A stretch of DNA of 64,000 nucleotides from Natronorubrum halophilum (GCF_003670115.1 NZ_QQTY01000002.1:806001-870000), one strand, 5' to 3'; shown: positions 1 through 8,289, numbered from the stretch's first letter. The notes: generated from the sequence alone by a model not told the origin. A program made the numbers and translations.

Positions 1-182
1 CCCAGTCTGGCCTCCGGGCGAAGGTCACCCGCGCCGACGACGGCGGCAACGTTCGCATGCTCATCCGGGACGGCTCGAGCGTCCAGGAAAACCGCGTCGT
101 CACGACCGCTCGAGATCGAGAGATGGGCGAGCGGATCCGAGACGACCTGAACGACGTACTGGACGAGTCGGAGTTTCAGTGA
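1..182 (+). CDS. C-terminal fragment of a haloarchaeal protein (possibly DUF2103)
   Basis: An open frame enters from the left edge (first full codon at base 3) and ends with TGA at 180-182. It encodes about 59 residues rich in Arg, Asp and Glu, with a segment reading SVQENRVVTTARD and the tail LDESEFQ. There is no start in the window, so the gene is cut by the boundary. In haloarchaea the gene before rpl37ae is often a DUF2103 (predicted metal-binding) protein, and the tail fits my memory of that family. The zinc-binding N-terminus that would settle it is outside the window, so the family name is tentative. Confidence 0.55.
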   Translation, partial: QSGLRAKVTRADDGGNVRMLIRDGSSVQENRVVTTARDREMGERIRDDLNDVLDESEFQ

Positions 183-298
183 CCGCCGCGACGACCCGGA
201 CCGTTCTCGGGCAAATACTGTCACGACCTGACGGAAGTGACACTGCCTGCTGGTTGTCGGCCCCTTATCCGACCGGGCGTAATTAGATATAATTAGCC

Positions 299-502
299 AT
301 GCTCGAGCGTCCCGACGCCGTCCTGGCCGCGATTCCGCTGCTCGCGGTAAGCGGGCTCGCCCTCCGATCGGTCATCGTAGTGACGGGGCTCGGAACGGGA
401 CTGCTTGCCGCCCCGCTGGCCCCCGTCGGCTACCTCGCCGCCCTCGCGTTGGTCGTCCGGGAGTTGTTCAGCGGGCCGGTCGCGGAACGGGCCGACGGGT
501 AG
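299..502 (+). CDS. Small two-helix membrane protein
   Basis: This 67-residue protein has two hydrophobic stretches (about residues 8-30 and 33-54) separated by a short Gly/Pro-containing turn, and a charged tail. That predicts a tiny integral membrane protein with two spans. The ATG sits directly after an AT-rich stretch with two TAATTA words (280-285 and 290-295), unusual in this GC-rich DNA and probably part of the promoter or leader. It lies between the cut-off upstream gene and rpl37ae on the same strand. I do not recognise a family and assign no function. Confidence 0.6.
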   Translation: MLERPDAVLAAIPLLAVSGLALRSVIVVTGLGTGLLAAPLAPVGYLAALALVVRELFSGPVAERADG

Positions 503-575
503 GCGGTGAGCGCGGCGGTTCGGTCCGTCGCGACTCAACAGGTTTAAGAATCCGCTGGGGATAGCTAGTCCTACT

Positions 576-839
576 ATGGCCAATAACGGAATCGTTGGTA
601 GCGCAGGCCGCTTTGGTGCACGCTACGGTCGTGTTGCTCGACGTCGCGTCAGCGAAATCGAAGACGACATGCAAAGCTCCCAGGTCGACGGTGACGACGT
701 GACGCGCGTCGGCACCGGTATCTGGAAGAACGAAGAAACGGGAGAGGTCTTCACCGGCGGTGCCTACCGGCCGGAGACGCCCGCCGGCCAAACCGTCAAG
801 CGTTCGATCCGCGCTGCACTGGCCGAAGACGACGAATAA
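576..839 (+). CDS. rpl37ae: Large ribosomal subunit protein eL43 (L37Ae), cysteine-free variant
   Basis: An 87-residue protein with the eL43/L37Ae core: [20 protein letters not shown] at about 8-27, then GTGIW, then [13 protein letters not shown] and a KRSIRAAL tail. The family normally folds around a zinc ribbon with two CxxC pairs. Here every one of those positions has been replaced and the protein contains no cysteine at all, whereas the neighbouring RpoP keeps both pairs. Zinc-less (C-minus) versions of other ribosomal proteins are known. A TATA-like TTTAAGAAT at 543-551 fits a promoter 25-30 bp upstream of the start. It begins the rpl37ae-rpoP-pcc1 run, a common haloarchaeal arrangement. 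Confidence 0.92.
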   Translation: MANNGIVGSAGRFGARYGRVARRRVSEIEDDMQSSQVDGDDVTRVGTGIWKNEETGEVFTGGAYRPETPAGQTVKRSIRAALAEDDE

Positions 840-861
840 CGACGACCGACACTGATTCAGT

Positions 862-996
862 ATGAGTTACAAATGCTCCCGCTGTAAACGCGACGTCCAG
901 ATCGACGAGTACGGCGGCGTCCGCTGTCCCTACTGTGGCCACCGCGTGCTCCTGAAAGAGCGCAGCCGCGACGTCAAGGAAGTCGCCGTCGAGTAA
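862..996 (+). CDS. rpoP: DNA-directed RNA polymerase subunit P (Rpo12)
   Basis: A 44-residue protein, the small zinc-ribbon subunit of archaeal RNA polymerase (eukaryotic RPABC4/Rpb12 counterpart). It reads [12 protein letters not shown], with CxxC at residues 5-8 and a second pair in [10 protein letters not shown] at 22-25, which together bind one zinc. The start ATG lies 22 bp after the rpl37ae stop and the stop is 10 bp before the pcc1 start, so the three are very likely cotranscribed. Length and motif order match the family exactly. Confidence 0.95.
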   Translation: MSYKCSRCKRDVQIDEYGGVRCPYCGHRVLLKERSRDVKEVAVE

Positions 997-1006
997 CGAT
1001 TCGCCC

Positions 1007-1273
1007 GTGTCTTCTCACGACGCGACTCTCGAATTTTCGTACGAGACGCCGTCTTGCGCACGGATCGTCGCCGAAAGCGTCGCCCGCGAGATCGGCGAGA
1101 TCGACGACGAGCGCTCCCGAACGACGGTCGAGCGCGACGGGTCGGTCGTCCGAATCGAGATCGCCGCCGCGGACCTGATCGCGCTTCGAGCCGCGCTCAA
1201 CACCTGGTTCTCGCTGGTCGACGTGGCCGAGCGAACGGCAGCTATCGGTGTAGCGTCGCTCGAAGGGCGTTGA
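1007..1273 (+). CDS. pcc1: KEOPS complex subunit Pcc1
   Basis: An 88-residue protein starting with GTG. It has the Pcc1 pattern: an N-terminal beta strand (ATLEFSYETPSCARIVAESV), a short acidic loop, a second strand pair (TTVERDGSVVRIEIAAADL) and a long helix IALRAALNTWFSLVDVAERTA. Pcc1 dimerises and scaffolds the KEOPS complex, which makes N6-threonylcarbamoyladenosine (t6A) at position 37 of ANN-decoding tRNAs. It follows rpoP by 10 bp in the translation-related run rpl37ae-rpoP-pcc1. The GTG start is chosen because it begins the conserved strand with no better upstream ATG. Confidence 0.88.
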   Translation: MSSHDATLEFSYETPSCARIVAESVAREIGEIDDERSRTTVERDGSVVRIEIAAADLIALRAALNTWFSLVDVAERTAAIGVASLEGR

Positions 1274-1394
1274 TCGACGAGGGCGCGTCGGTCCACGTCG
1301 GGTGCTCGCGAACGCCTCGAGCGAGTCGACGATTCCGTCTCGGGATGGCAGTTGCCTGTTTCCGTTTTTTGCCCGTCGAGGGTGAGGATGAGTT

Positions 1395-1889
1395 ATGACG
1401 ACGGTCACCAGTACCCGACGCCGGCTCCTGCTGGCGGGCGGGGCGATCGGGTTCGGGTTCGGCGCTGTTATCGACACCGTGCTCTTCCACCTGATATTCC
1501 AGACGCACCACCTCCTCTCGGGGTACTACGATCCGTACAGTCTCGACGGACTGCGGACGAACGTCATGTTCGACGGGCTCTTCTTGCTGGCCACGCTCGG
1601 GATCACGGCCGCCGGACTCGGGCTACTCTGGGTCACCGTCAACGGGACCGCCGAACGGTTCTCGACGCGGTACCTCGTCGGTTGGATCGTCGTCGGCGCG
1701 GGCGTGTTCAACGTCTACGACGGCATCGTCGACCACTACGTGCTCGACCTGCACAACGTCGTCCACGGCACCGAGGCGTGGAACCCCCCGTGGATCGGCG
1801 TGAGCCTCTTGTTGCTCGCGCTCGGATGGGGTATCCTTCGAACGGTCGACGGGCACGTCCCGTCCGCCGACGCGAGCCGGCTCGAATAA
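1395..1889 (+). CDS. DUF2243 family membrane protein
   Basis: A 164-residue protein with four predicted membrane helices (about 10-32, 56-78, 92-108, 133-152). It carries DUF2243 signatures: GAIGFGFGAVIDTVLFH followed by a QTHHLLSGYY segment, then NVMFDGLFLLAT, and a third helix with GVFNVYDGIVDHYVLDLHNV. The repeated pattern of Asp and His inside and next to helices suggests two homologous halves and possibly metal or haem contacts, but the family has no established biochemical role. It stands alone between pcc1 and a convergent lipoprotein gene. Confidence 0.8.
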   Translation: MTTVTSTRRRLLLAGGAIGFGFGAVIDTVLFHLIFQTHHLLSGYYDPYSLDGLRTNVMFDGLFLLATLGITAAGLGLLWVTVNGTAERFSTRYLVGWIVVGAGVFNVYDGIVDHYVLDLHNVVHGTEAWNPPWIGVSLLLLALGWGILRTVDGHVPSADASRLE

Positions 1890-1929
1890 CGAATTCCGCC
1901 GGCACCGAGCAGACTGACGGACGGCGACG

Positions 1930-3003
1930 CTATCCGTCGAAGGGGATCGTCACCGTGTTCCGCTCGAGGAACGCCGTTTCGTACCCCTCGTGGCGTGCCA
2001 GCTGCGGCGGCGTCTCGAGGGTGATCGACAGCTCGTCGCCTCGCTCGAAGTCCCCCGGATCGATCGACGTTCTGTAGTGATGTCCGTACCGCGGGTCGAT
2101 CGTCTCCTGAAGCGAGCCACCGGCGATCCCCTCACCCGCTCGAGAAACCGTCGCGGAGAGGGAGGCGAACGGGAGCGGATACCGGTTGTGCGCCGTCCGT
2201 AGCGCTACTACGAGCGCCGCCGTTCCGTTCCGATCGCTCTCGACGAATGCGGCGGTGGAGACGATACCGTCGTTCGTTTCGGAGCCGACTCGAGTCACGC
2301 GCTCGCCGTCGAACGCGGACTCGACGCGCTCCCCGCCTCGGTCCGCCATCGGCTCGAGCGCATCGGGGTCGCCGCGGCCCTCGTCCTCGTCGATCAACCG
2401 GCGCTCGAGGCCCTCGATCTCGGCGGCCTCGTACTCGAACTCGAGATCGACGGTCGTCGGCTCCTCGAGCCCGTCCGCGAGCGCGCCGACCGCGTCGGCG
2501 CTCGTCGCTCCGATTCGAATCGTCGCCGAGTACGTGCCGTCGCCCTCGAGCGGGACGTTGTCGCCGTAGTGCGGCCCCATGCGCTGGGAGAGCATCGGCC
2601 AGAGGGACCGACGATCGACGAGGCCACCGTCTTCGGCCGCCCCGTCTCGCCGTCGGATCGCCGCGGTCACCGGCGAGGGGATGATCGCACCCGTTTCGGT
2701 ATCTCGGACGTCGACCATCAGGTGGAGCGCGTGCCGCGAGCGGATGTCGGCCCGGCTTCGCTCGTCGCCGGCGACCGGCCAGAACGAGTGGGGACGCGAC
2801 GCCAGCAGCGCGATCTCTCGACCGTCCGCAGTCGCCGTCCCGTAGGTCACCATCCCGTCGGCGTGGGGCGGGACGTAGACCTCGTCGGGCGGGTCGACGA
2901 CGAGTTCGCGCCAGGCGTCCTCCCGCCGGAGCGTCTCGAGGCAGCCGGCCGAGGCGGCACTCAACAGGCAGCCGCCGGCAGCGAGTACCGTTCGCCGTCG
3001 CAT
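1930..3003 (-). CDS. Tat/lipobox lipoprotein with a P19/Tp34-like domain (DUF7350-like)
   Basis: A 357-residue exported lipoprotein. The N-terminus has an Arg-rich n-region (MRRRTVL), a hydrophobic stretch and the lipobox SAGC, so it is probably lipid-anchored at Cys21 on the cell surface. The ATG at 3003 is preferred over an upstream GTG because it starts the signal peptide directly. Residues about 38-200 resemble the P19/Tp34 iron- and copper-binding fold, including MGPHYGDNVPLEGDGTYSAT. A second beta-rich domain follows (about 235-357). P19 relatives bind Cu or Fe outside the cell and support iron uptake. The role here is inferred from that fold. Haloarchaeal relatives are, I believe, filed as DUF7350. 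Confidence 0.72.
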   Translation of the reverse strand: MRRRTVLAAGGCLLSAASAGCLETLRREDAWRELVVDPPDEVYVPPHADGMVTYGTATADGREIALLASRPHSFWPVAGDERSRADIRSRHALHLMVDVRDTETGAIIPSPVTAAIRRRDGAAEDGGLVDRRSLWPMLSQRMGPHYGDNVPLEGDGTYSATIRIGATSADAVGALADGLEEPTTVDLEFEYEAAEIEGLERRLIDEDEGRGDPDALEPMADRGGERVESAFDGERVTRVGSETNDGIVSTAAFVESDRNGTAALVVALRTAHNRYPLPFASLSATVSRAGEGIAGGSLQETIDPRYGHHYRTSIDPGDFERGDELSITLETPPQLARHEGYETAFLERNTVTIPFDG

Positions 3004-3111
3004 CACGACCACCACGACTGCGTTCCGGATAGGGATGCGGGTTGCACGTCCCGGCCCCGCTGATCGACGTCAAAGCTTGGCTTTATCAGTCCGGAGGGCG
3101 ACGGTCGAAAT

Positions 3112-3513
3112 ATGCAAGGTAATCTACCCCCGGAAGCACAAGAGAAAATCGAACAGCTTCAGGACCTGCAGGAGACCGCACAGCAGGTCGCCGTCCAGAA
3201 GCAGGAAGCCGAATCGAGCCTCACCGACTCCAAAAACGCCCTCGAAGAGCTCGAGAACATCGACGACGACACCGCCATGTACCGCAAGGTCGGCGAACTC
3301 CTCGTCGAGACCGAGTACGACGCCGCGGAAGACGACCTCGAGGACAAGGTCGACTCCCTCGAGATCCGACTCGAGACCCTCGAAAAGCAAGAAGAGCGCG
3401 TTCAGGAGCAGTTCGAGGACCTGCAGGGCGAACTCGAAGAGTTGCTCGGCGGCGCGGGCGGCGGCATGGGCGGCCCGGCCGGCCCAGGCGGCCCGGGTGC
3501 TGGCGGCGCATAA
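3112..3513 (+). CDS. pfdB: Prefoldin subunit beta
   Basis: A 133-residue protein with the prefoldin-beta layout: an N-terminal coiled-coil helix rich in Gln and Glu ([20 protein letters not shown]), a central beta-hairpin region around [17 protein letters not shown], a second long coiled-coil helix (about 75-113) and a flexible Gly-rich tail ending at Gly/Ala. Prefoldin is an ATP-independent hexameric cytosolic holdase (two alpha, four beta) that passes unfolded proteins to the thermosome. Its stop TAA directly abuts the ATG of the DUF3194 gene. A TATA-like GGCTTTATCAG precedes it at about 3078-3088. Confidence 0.93.
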   Translation: MQGNLPPEAQEKIEQLQDLQETAQQVAVQKQEAESSLTDSKNALEELENIDDDTAMYRKVGELLVETEYDAAEDDLEDKVDSLEIRLETLEKQEERVQEQFEDLQGELEELLGGAGGGMGGPAGPGGPGAGGA

Positions 3514-3771
3514 ATGTCGACGACGGACGAGCCGTCGGACGAAACCGTCGTCCAGACGGCCTCCGACGCTGCGGAAGGCTACGTCTTCTCGCAGTACAAG
3601 CAATCGGCGGTGCGTGATATAGACGTCACCGTAACCTTCGAGGACGGCACCCTCGAAGTCGACGTCTATCTCAACGCACCCGACGACGGGGACGGACCCG
3701 ACCCCGAACGGGTTGCCGACGATGCCGCGCTCGCCGCGCGGGAGGCGGTCGACGACCTGTTCGCGGTGTAA
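3514..3771 (+). CDS. DUF3194 family protein
   Basis: An 85-residue acidic protein beginning immediately after the pfdB stop codon with no spacer, so it is cotranscribed and probably translationally coupled with prefoldin beta. It has a helix (VVQTASDAAEGYVFSQ), then beta strands (IDVTVTFEDGTLEVDVYLNA), then a C-terminal helix (ADDAALAAREAVDDLF). Archaeal DUF3194 proteins occur repeatedly beside prefoldin beta or Pcc1. No activity is established. A role in protein folding is suggested only by this conserved neighbourhood. Confidence 0.82.
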   Translation: MSTTDEPSDETVVQTASDAAEGYVFSQYKQSAVRDIDVTVTFEDGTLEVDVYLNAPDDGDGPDPERVADDAALAAREAVDDLFAV

Positions 3772-4094
3772 GGGGCGTTTCGATTCCTCTCGACCGCTCG
3801 ACACCACAGAGCGGTGCGTCCCTCGAGCCAGGACCCGATCGCCTTCCGTTCGGCTTACTGACCGGTCCACAACTGATTTGTAGTTCGCCCTCGAGTTTCG
3901 AACCGAGACTGATGGAGATCCTCTCCTTCCGCTGAACCGGGTGTTGCGCTTCCGTCGTACCGGACGGTACGAGCAACCAGTCGGGACGCGAGCACCCGGT
4001 CGTGTTCACACCGTGAGCCCCGGCTCCGCGGTTCGCTCGAGTTAGGGTTCCAGTATCGATTTTCGACAGCCATGCAGCCACACCACCAACACCA
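3772..4094. other. Intergenic spacer pfdB-DUF3194 / hflX
   Basis: About 320 bp without a convincing gene. I see no tRNA fold and no extended hairpin. The last 30 bases before hflX contain CAC/CCA-rich direct repeats (about 4076-4094). Open frames here are short and lack haloarchaeal codon bias. Confidence 0.5.
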
Positions 4095-5408
4095 ATGTCA
4101 CGAACACACGATCGACGCACAGTCGTTGCGAAACGATCGGCGACCACCCCCGTCGAGACCGCCGAGATTCGGGCGCTCATCCGTGCGGCCGGTGACGACG
4201 TCGTCGCCGAGGTAACACAGGCCGGCCCGGAAGACGCCGGAACGTACTTCGGCCGCGGCAAAGTCCGCGAACTCGCCGAAACCGTCACCGACCGCGATGC
4301 ACAGCGCGTCGTCGTCGACGGCGAACTCACGCCGAGCCAACACCACGCTCTCGAGTCGATGCTCCCCGACGGGACGGCCGTCGTCGACCGGTACCGACTC
4401 GTCCTCGAGATCTTCGAGGCCCAGGCCGGAACCCGACGAGCCCAGCGACAGGTCGAACTGGCTCGGCTCCGATATGACCTGCCGCGATTGATCGAGTCCG
4501 CGGACGAGGGCGCGCTCAACAAAGGGACCGAGAAGGGATCGCCGGTCTACGACGTTCGCGACCGGATCGATCGCCTCGAGCAAACGCTCGAGGAACTCCC
4601 GAATCCGGCCGAGCAGTTCCGCCGGCGTCGTCGCGAGGAGGGGTTCGACCTCGTCACGATCGCGGGCTATACGAACGCCGGCAAATCGACGCTGTTGCAC
4701 CGACTCGCGGACGACCTCTCGCTCGAGGAGTCCCGGGCCGACCAGGAAACGGAGCCGGCGGACTCGACGGAGAACGCCACCGCGGCCGTCGCGGATCGGC
4801 TGTTCGAGACCCTCGAGACGGCGACGCGGCGGGCGACCATCGACGGTCGGCCGGTGCTCGCCACGGATACGGTCGGCTTCGTCGACGACCTGCCCCACGA
4901 CCTCGTCGAATCGTTCAGTTCGACGCTGTCGGAGGCGGCCGCGGCGGACGTCGTCGTACTCGTCGCCGACGCGAGCGATCCGCCCGAGCGGTTTCGTGAT
5001 CGACTCGAGGTCTCGCTCGAGGTGCTCGCCGCACAGGGCGTCGACGACGACCGAATCGTTCCCGTGTTGAACAAGGTCGACCGGCTCTCGAAGAGCGAGC
5101 GAACCGGCCGACTCGAGCGTGCACTGGGCTGTCTGCCCGCCTCGGCAGCGGAGCCGATTCCGGCGAGCGTCCTCGAGGGGACGAACCTCGAGGCGCTCCG
5201 GACGGCGATTCGCGACCGACTGCCGACGGAGTCGGCGACGATACGGATGCCCAACTGCGACGAGGCGATGGCGCTCGTCTCGGAGGCCTACGACCGGACG
5301 AGCGTGGAGTCGGTCGACTACGACGGGAGCGAGGTGCGACTCGAGTGCCGGGGTCGGCCGTCGGTCCTCGAGCGGTTCCGAAGTCGGGCCGCGGCGCTGA
5401 CTCGGTAG
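4095..5408 (+). CDS. hflX: Ribosome-associated GTPase HflX
   Basis: A 437-residue HflX/Obg-superfamily GTPase. The N-terminal HflX domain (about 5-180) carries the Gly-rich TYFGRGKVRELAE and the RRAQRQVELARLRYDLPRL linker helix. The G domain shows the P-loop AGYTNAGKSTLL (about 190-200), the switch II segment DTVGFVDDLPHDLVESF, the G4 motif NKVD, and a C-terminal domain. HflX binds the 50S subunit and splits or rescues stalled ribosomes. An acidic insert of about 25 residues after the P-loop (DQETEPADSTENATAA) is a likely halophilic adaptation. It is a single gene with spacers on both sides. Confidence 0.93.
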   Translation: MSRTHDRRTVVAKRSATTPVETAEIRALIRAAGDDVVAEVTQAGPEDAGTYFGRGKVRELAETVTDRDAQRVVVDGELTPSQHHALESMLPDGTAVVDRYRLVLEIFEAQAGTRRAQRQVELARLRYDLPRLIESADEGALNKGTEKGSPVYDVRDRIDRLEQTLEELPNPAEQFRRRRREEGFDLVTIAGYTNAGKSTLLHRLADDLSLEESRADQETEPADSTENATAAVADRLFETLETATRRATIDGRPVLATDTVGFVDDLPHDLVESFSSTLSEAAAADVVVLVADASDPPERFRDRLEVSLEVLAAQGVDDDRIVPVLNKVDRLSKSERTGRLERALGCLPASAAEPIPASVLEGTNLEALRTAIRDRLPTESATIRMPNCDEAMALVSEAYDRTSVESVDYDGSEVRLECRGRPSVLERFRSRAAALTR

Positions 5409-5502
5409 TCGGCTTCGGGCGGGTTCAGTTCGTAGCAGACTGGGTTGTAGCGAGCGAACGGAGATCATCGTGATCGGACCAGGTGCCGTGGTACGTGGGC
5501 TC

Positions 5503-5556
5503 AGACGTGATCGGTGAATCAGATGTAGTACGCGAATCAGACGTGATACGCGGATC
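5503..5556. repeat. Three imperfect 18-bp tandem repeats
   Basis: Three adjacent 18-bp units at 5503-5520, 5521-5538 and 5539-5556: AGACGTGATCGGTGAATC, AGATGTAGTACGCGAATC and AGACGTGATACGCGGATC. They lie in the short spacer between the convergent hflX and NmrA-like genes, about 95 bp past the hflX stop and 50 bp before the other stop. The period is a multiple of three, but no recognisable protein uses it. Confidence 0.75.
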
Positions 5557-5607
5557 ACTGCCGCTGGCGCGGTTTTCGTCGGTGGCAGAAAACGAATTCG
5601 CGTCCGT

Positions 5608-6513
5608 TTATTGCATCGCTTTGACCCAGCCGGGAACGGACGCCATGCCCTCCTTGTCCTCCCAGCCGTTCTCGCGGAGGTAGGACTCGAGATCGGTGAA
5701 CGCGAAGCCGAACCGGTCTTCGAGGGCGGGGATGTCCGCGCTGTAGCCGACTTCGTTGAACCACTCGCACATGACGGTGAACTCCTCGCCGAAGGAGTCG
5801 TAGGCGTCCTCGATGGGGACGTGGACCGGCTCTACGTCACGGCCGGTGACCTCGGAGAGGACCTCGGCCGTCTCGGCGAGCGTCTTCTCGTCGCCCGCGA
5901 GTTCGACGCGCTCGCCGACGAACTCCTCGCGGTTCTCGAAGGCGACCGCGGCCGCGCGGCCGACGTCGTCGGTATCGATCATCTGGAGGCTGACTCCCTC
6001 CTCGAGCGGGAGCGCAATCTGGCCGTCTTTGACGACGTCCTCGGCGAAGGCCTCGAGGTTCTGGAAGAAGAACACGGGCTGGAGGACGGTCAGCGGCAGG
6101 TCGAGGTCCTGGGCGTGCTGGTCGATCTCCCAGGCGGAGTCGAAGTGAGGGACGCCGGTCTCTTTCTCGTGGCTGCCGACGCCGCTGAGGACGAACTGGT
6201 CGACGCCCTCCTCGGCCGCGACCGCCGCGACGTTCTTGCCCTGCTGGACCTGCTGCTCGTAGCCTACCGTCCAGAAGTTGGTGACGGCGAAGACCGCGTC
6301 GACGTCGGCGACGTGGGGCGCGAGCGATTCCCTGTCGTTCAAATCCCCCTCGACCATCGTCACGCCCCGATTGGAGAGTTCCCGAGCGCGCTCGCTCGAG
6401 GCGTCGCGGGTCAGTCCGCGGACGTCGAAATCGGCGTCGGACTCGAGGAGGTGTTCGACGACGCTTCCGCCTTGATTACCGGTGCACCCGGTGACGAGGA
6501 CGCTCGTGGTCAT
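5608..6513 (-). CDS. NmrA/HSCARG-like NAD(P)-binding protein
   Basis: A 301-residue atypical short-chain dehydrogenase. The N-terminus holds the dinucleotide-binding motif VTGCTGNQGGSVVEHLL (GxxGxxG, about 8-15), followed by an acidic strand and loop, and VDAVFAVTNFW. A QFVLSGVGSHEK segment stands where classical SDRs have the catalytic Tyr/Lys, and that pair is lacking. NmrA-like proteins sense the NADP+/NADPH ratio or act as quinone or isoflavone reductases. The minus-strand leader contains a GGAGG ribosome-binding site about 10 bp before the ATG, a TATATA box at 6621-6626 and a 14-bp palindrome upstream of that, so the gene looks regulated. It is convergent with hflX. Confidence 0.85.
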   Translation of the reverse strand: MTTSVLVTGCTGNQGGSVVEHLLESDADFDVRGLTRDASSERARELSNRGVTMVEGDLNDRESLAPHVADVDAVFAVTNFWTVGYEQQVQQGKNVAAVAAEEGVDQFVLSGVGSHEKETGVPHFDSAWEIDQHAQDLDLPLTVLQPVFFFQNLEAFAEDVVKDGQIALPLEEGVSLQMIDTDDVGRAAAVAFENREEFVGERVELAGDEKTLAETAEVLSEVTGRDVEPVHVPIEDAYDSFGEEFTVMCEWFNEVGYSADIPALEDRFGFAFTDLESYLRENGWEDKEGMASVPGWVKAMQ

Positions 6514-7087
6514 GTTAGTTCGTCCCTCCGAATCGGTCGCTGGCGGGTGGAGACGATACGACCGCAGGTGGAACGCGCACAGCTAGTTTCATCACGGTAC
6601 CTAGTTCGGCTCCGAACGCGTATATAGCGCCGGCGACACGATCGATACTACCTAACACCGGTGTTACCGACACCCCCGTGAAGGAGATGTTGGGAGTGAT
6701 GACGCAGTTGCGCGTCTCCCACAAACGGCTCCCATGGCTGCATTCCTGGCGTCGTCGGATCGGTATCTTCTCTGGCGGCAATAGCGGCCGCTCGTGGGTA
6801 GTAAAGAGACGGGGTAGGTCAGTCAACGTGACTACACGTGGAAACCACGCGAGTCGAAAGGTGGCTGCCTGACCGTGCCGCCTATTCGCCCCTCTTTTCC
6901 ACCGCTACAAAACACCTCCGGTACTCCGTTCTGGTACGCGCCGAGTTTTCGGGACCATCGCTCTGCGGGCTGCGCGGTCTGTACCGAGTGGTGTACGGTT
7001 CACCCGTATACCGTCGCGGCGGCGGATCGATCACTCGTCGGAATTTCAACGGCGACAGAAGAACCAGTGTTCGGCTCGGGCGGGTCA
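6514..7087. other. Intergenic spacer upstream of the NmrA-like gene and downstream of guaAA
   Basis: About 575 bp. The left part holds the NmrA-gene promoter (leader, TATATA at 6621-6626, palindrome at 6653-6666). The rest (about 6670-7087) has no gene I can support: open frames are short and Arg/Ser-rich like other-frame artefacts. A short inverted repeat CGTGGAAACCACG lies at 6837-6849. Confidence 0.5.
6653..6666. promoter_or_regulatory. 14-bp perfect palindrome upstream of the NmrA-like gene
   Basis: TAACACCGGTGTTA reads identically on both strands. On the minus strand it lies about 36 bp (centre to centre) upstream of the TATATA element at 6621-6626, which would drive the NmrA-like gene. 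Such a position suits a dimeric activator or a repressor blocking TFB/TBP. The TAAC...GTTA arms recur at the HxlR regulator gene (61474-61488). The binding factor is not known. Confidence 0.6.
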
Positions 7088-7642
7088 CTACTGCGATTCG
7101 CAGATCTCGAGGAAGTTCTCGAAGATTTCGTCGCCCTGCTCGGTGTGGGCGACCTCGGGGTGCCACTGGACGCCGTAGAGGTCGCGGTCGGTGTCGCTCA
7201 TCGCTTCGACGTCGCAGACGTCGCTTCGGGCCGTCAGTTCGAATCCCGCGGGCAGTTCCTTGACCTCGTCGGCGTGACTCGCCCAGACCCGAGTTTCGGG
7301 GTGGAGCGAGCCGGTCAGCGGGTCGTCGCTGTCGACGATGTCGACGTTCACGTCGGCGTAGCCACCGTACTCGCCGCCCCCGACGCGACCGCCCAGTTCG
7401 TCGGCGATCAGCTGCATGCCGAGACAGATGCCGAGCACCGGGACGTCCGCCTCGAGGTACTCGACGGACTTGCCGATCCGGTCCATATCCGGGCCGCCCG
7501 AGAGAACCACGCCGTCGGCATCGACGTCTTCGGGTGGTGTCTCGTTGTCGATCAACGCCGTGTCGACGCCGAGGTCGCGAAGCGCTCGGCGCTCTAGGTG
7601 GGTGAACTGGCCGTGATTGTCCACCACGACGATTTTCGTCAT
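7088..7642 (-). CDS. guaAA: GMP synthase, glutamine amidotransferase subunit
   Basis: A 184-residue class I glutaminase. The nucleophile Cys73 is in GICLGMQ and the His/Glu of the triad is in VQWHPEVAHT (His161, Glu163). An oxyanion-loop signature VVLSGGPDMD precedes. In many archaea GMP synthase is split: this subunit releases ammonia from glutamine, and a separate GuaAB ATP-pyrophosphatase subunit uses it to convert XMP to GMP. The synthetase subunit is not in this window. Length matches the stand-alone archaeal GuaAA. PurL (57480-59663) is the other purine gene here. Confidence 0.93.
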   Translation of the reverse strand: MTKIVVVDNHGQFTHLERRALRDLGVDTALIDNETPPEDVDADGVVLSGGPDMDRIGKSVEYLEADVPVLGICLGMQLIADELGGRVGGGEYGGYADVNVDIVDSDDPLTGSLHPETRVWASHADEVKELPAGFELTARSDVCDVEAMSDTDRDLYGVQWHPEVAHTEQGDEIFENFLEICESQ

Positions 7643-7883
7643 TAGGTATGCCTAGCCAGTCACCCGGTAAAAACGGTCCGGAAACCGATCTCCGTTCGGC
7701 GCGACTCGGCTACCGGACGCTCCGACGCGTCTCTCGTCAGTGGTTGTCGATCACGACCGTACCGTCCACATATCGTGATAATTATTGCTATTTTCACTCT
7801 TTCTGGCCGATACAGTGACTTCTTCCAGCAGTGACTGGACGCATACCAAAACGTTCATGCATGCGGGTGGAGTACCGCCACAT

Positions 7884-8057
7884 ATGACACTCGAGGCCGA
7901 GTCTATCGGGAGTCTGCCTGTAGACGACAGCGACGTCGTCGCTGCAATCGATGAAATCGACGGACGCTCGCAGCTCGTTATCGCCGATATCGCACGCGAC
8001 GACGTGTGGCTTTCGATGGCCGAGCGAGATGCCGTCTCGCTGGAAACGTGGCGGTAA
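7884..8057 (+). CDS. Small haloarchaeal protein, DUF7556-like
   Basis: A 57-residue acidic protein. The ATG at 7884 is chosen because the conserved part begins there. It reads VVAAIDEIDGRSQLVIADIARDDVWLSM followed by an SLETWR tail. The pattern I(A)DI..D.AWLSM..D....L..WR occurs in many short haloarchaeal proteins that I recall as DUF7556. No function is known. It is on the same strand as the 45-residue membrane peptide that follows. Confidence 0.7.
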   Translation: MTLEAESIGSLPVDDSDVVAAIDEIDGRSQLVIADIARDDVWLSMAERDAVSLETWR

Positions 8058-8151
8058 CGGACCGTCGCTGACCGTCCGTTGTAGCCGCTCGGAAGCCGGG
8101 GTCGTCCCCGGTTCCGGTACGTTTATGCTGTTCTCACCGAACGATACCGGT

Positions 8152-8289
8152 ATGGCAGTCGATCTCAACGAGTTCGAGCATCCGTCGTGGATCACCGCGG
8201 CCGGAACGGGTCTCGGCTATCTACTGATCCTCGCCGTGTTGACGGTGGCGCTGTTTATCGTCCCGTGGCTGGTCTTTGCGGCGCTATAG
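8152..8289 (+). CDS. Single-span 45-residue membrane protein
   Basis: A 45-residue protein with the short polar N-terminus MAVDLNEFEHPSWITAAG and one long hydrophobic helix (about 20-43: LGYLLILAVLTVALFIVPWL). The ATG is preceded by a TATA-like GTTTATG about 30 bp upstream (8121-8127). Small one-helix proteins like this are common and conserved in haloarchaea. I recognise no function. It lies about 95 bp after the DUF7556-like gene and is convergent with pan. Confidence 0.65.
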   Translation: MAVDLNEFEHPSWITAAGTGLGYLLILAVLTVALFIVPWLVFAAL

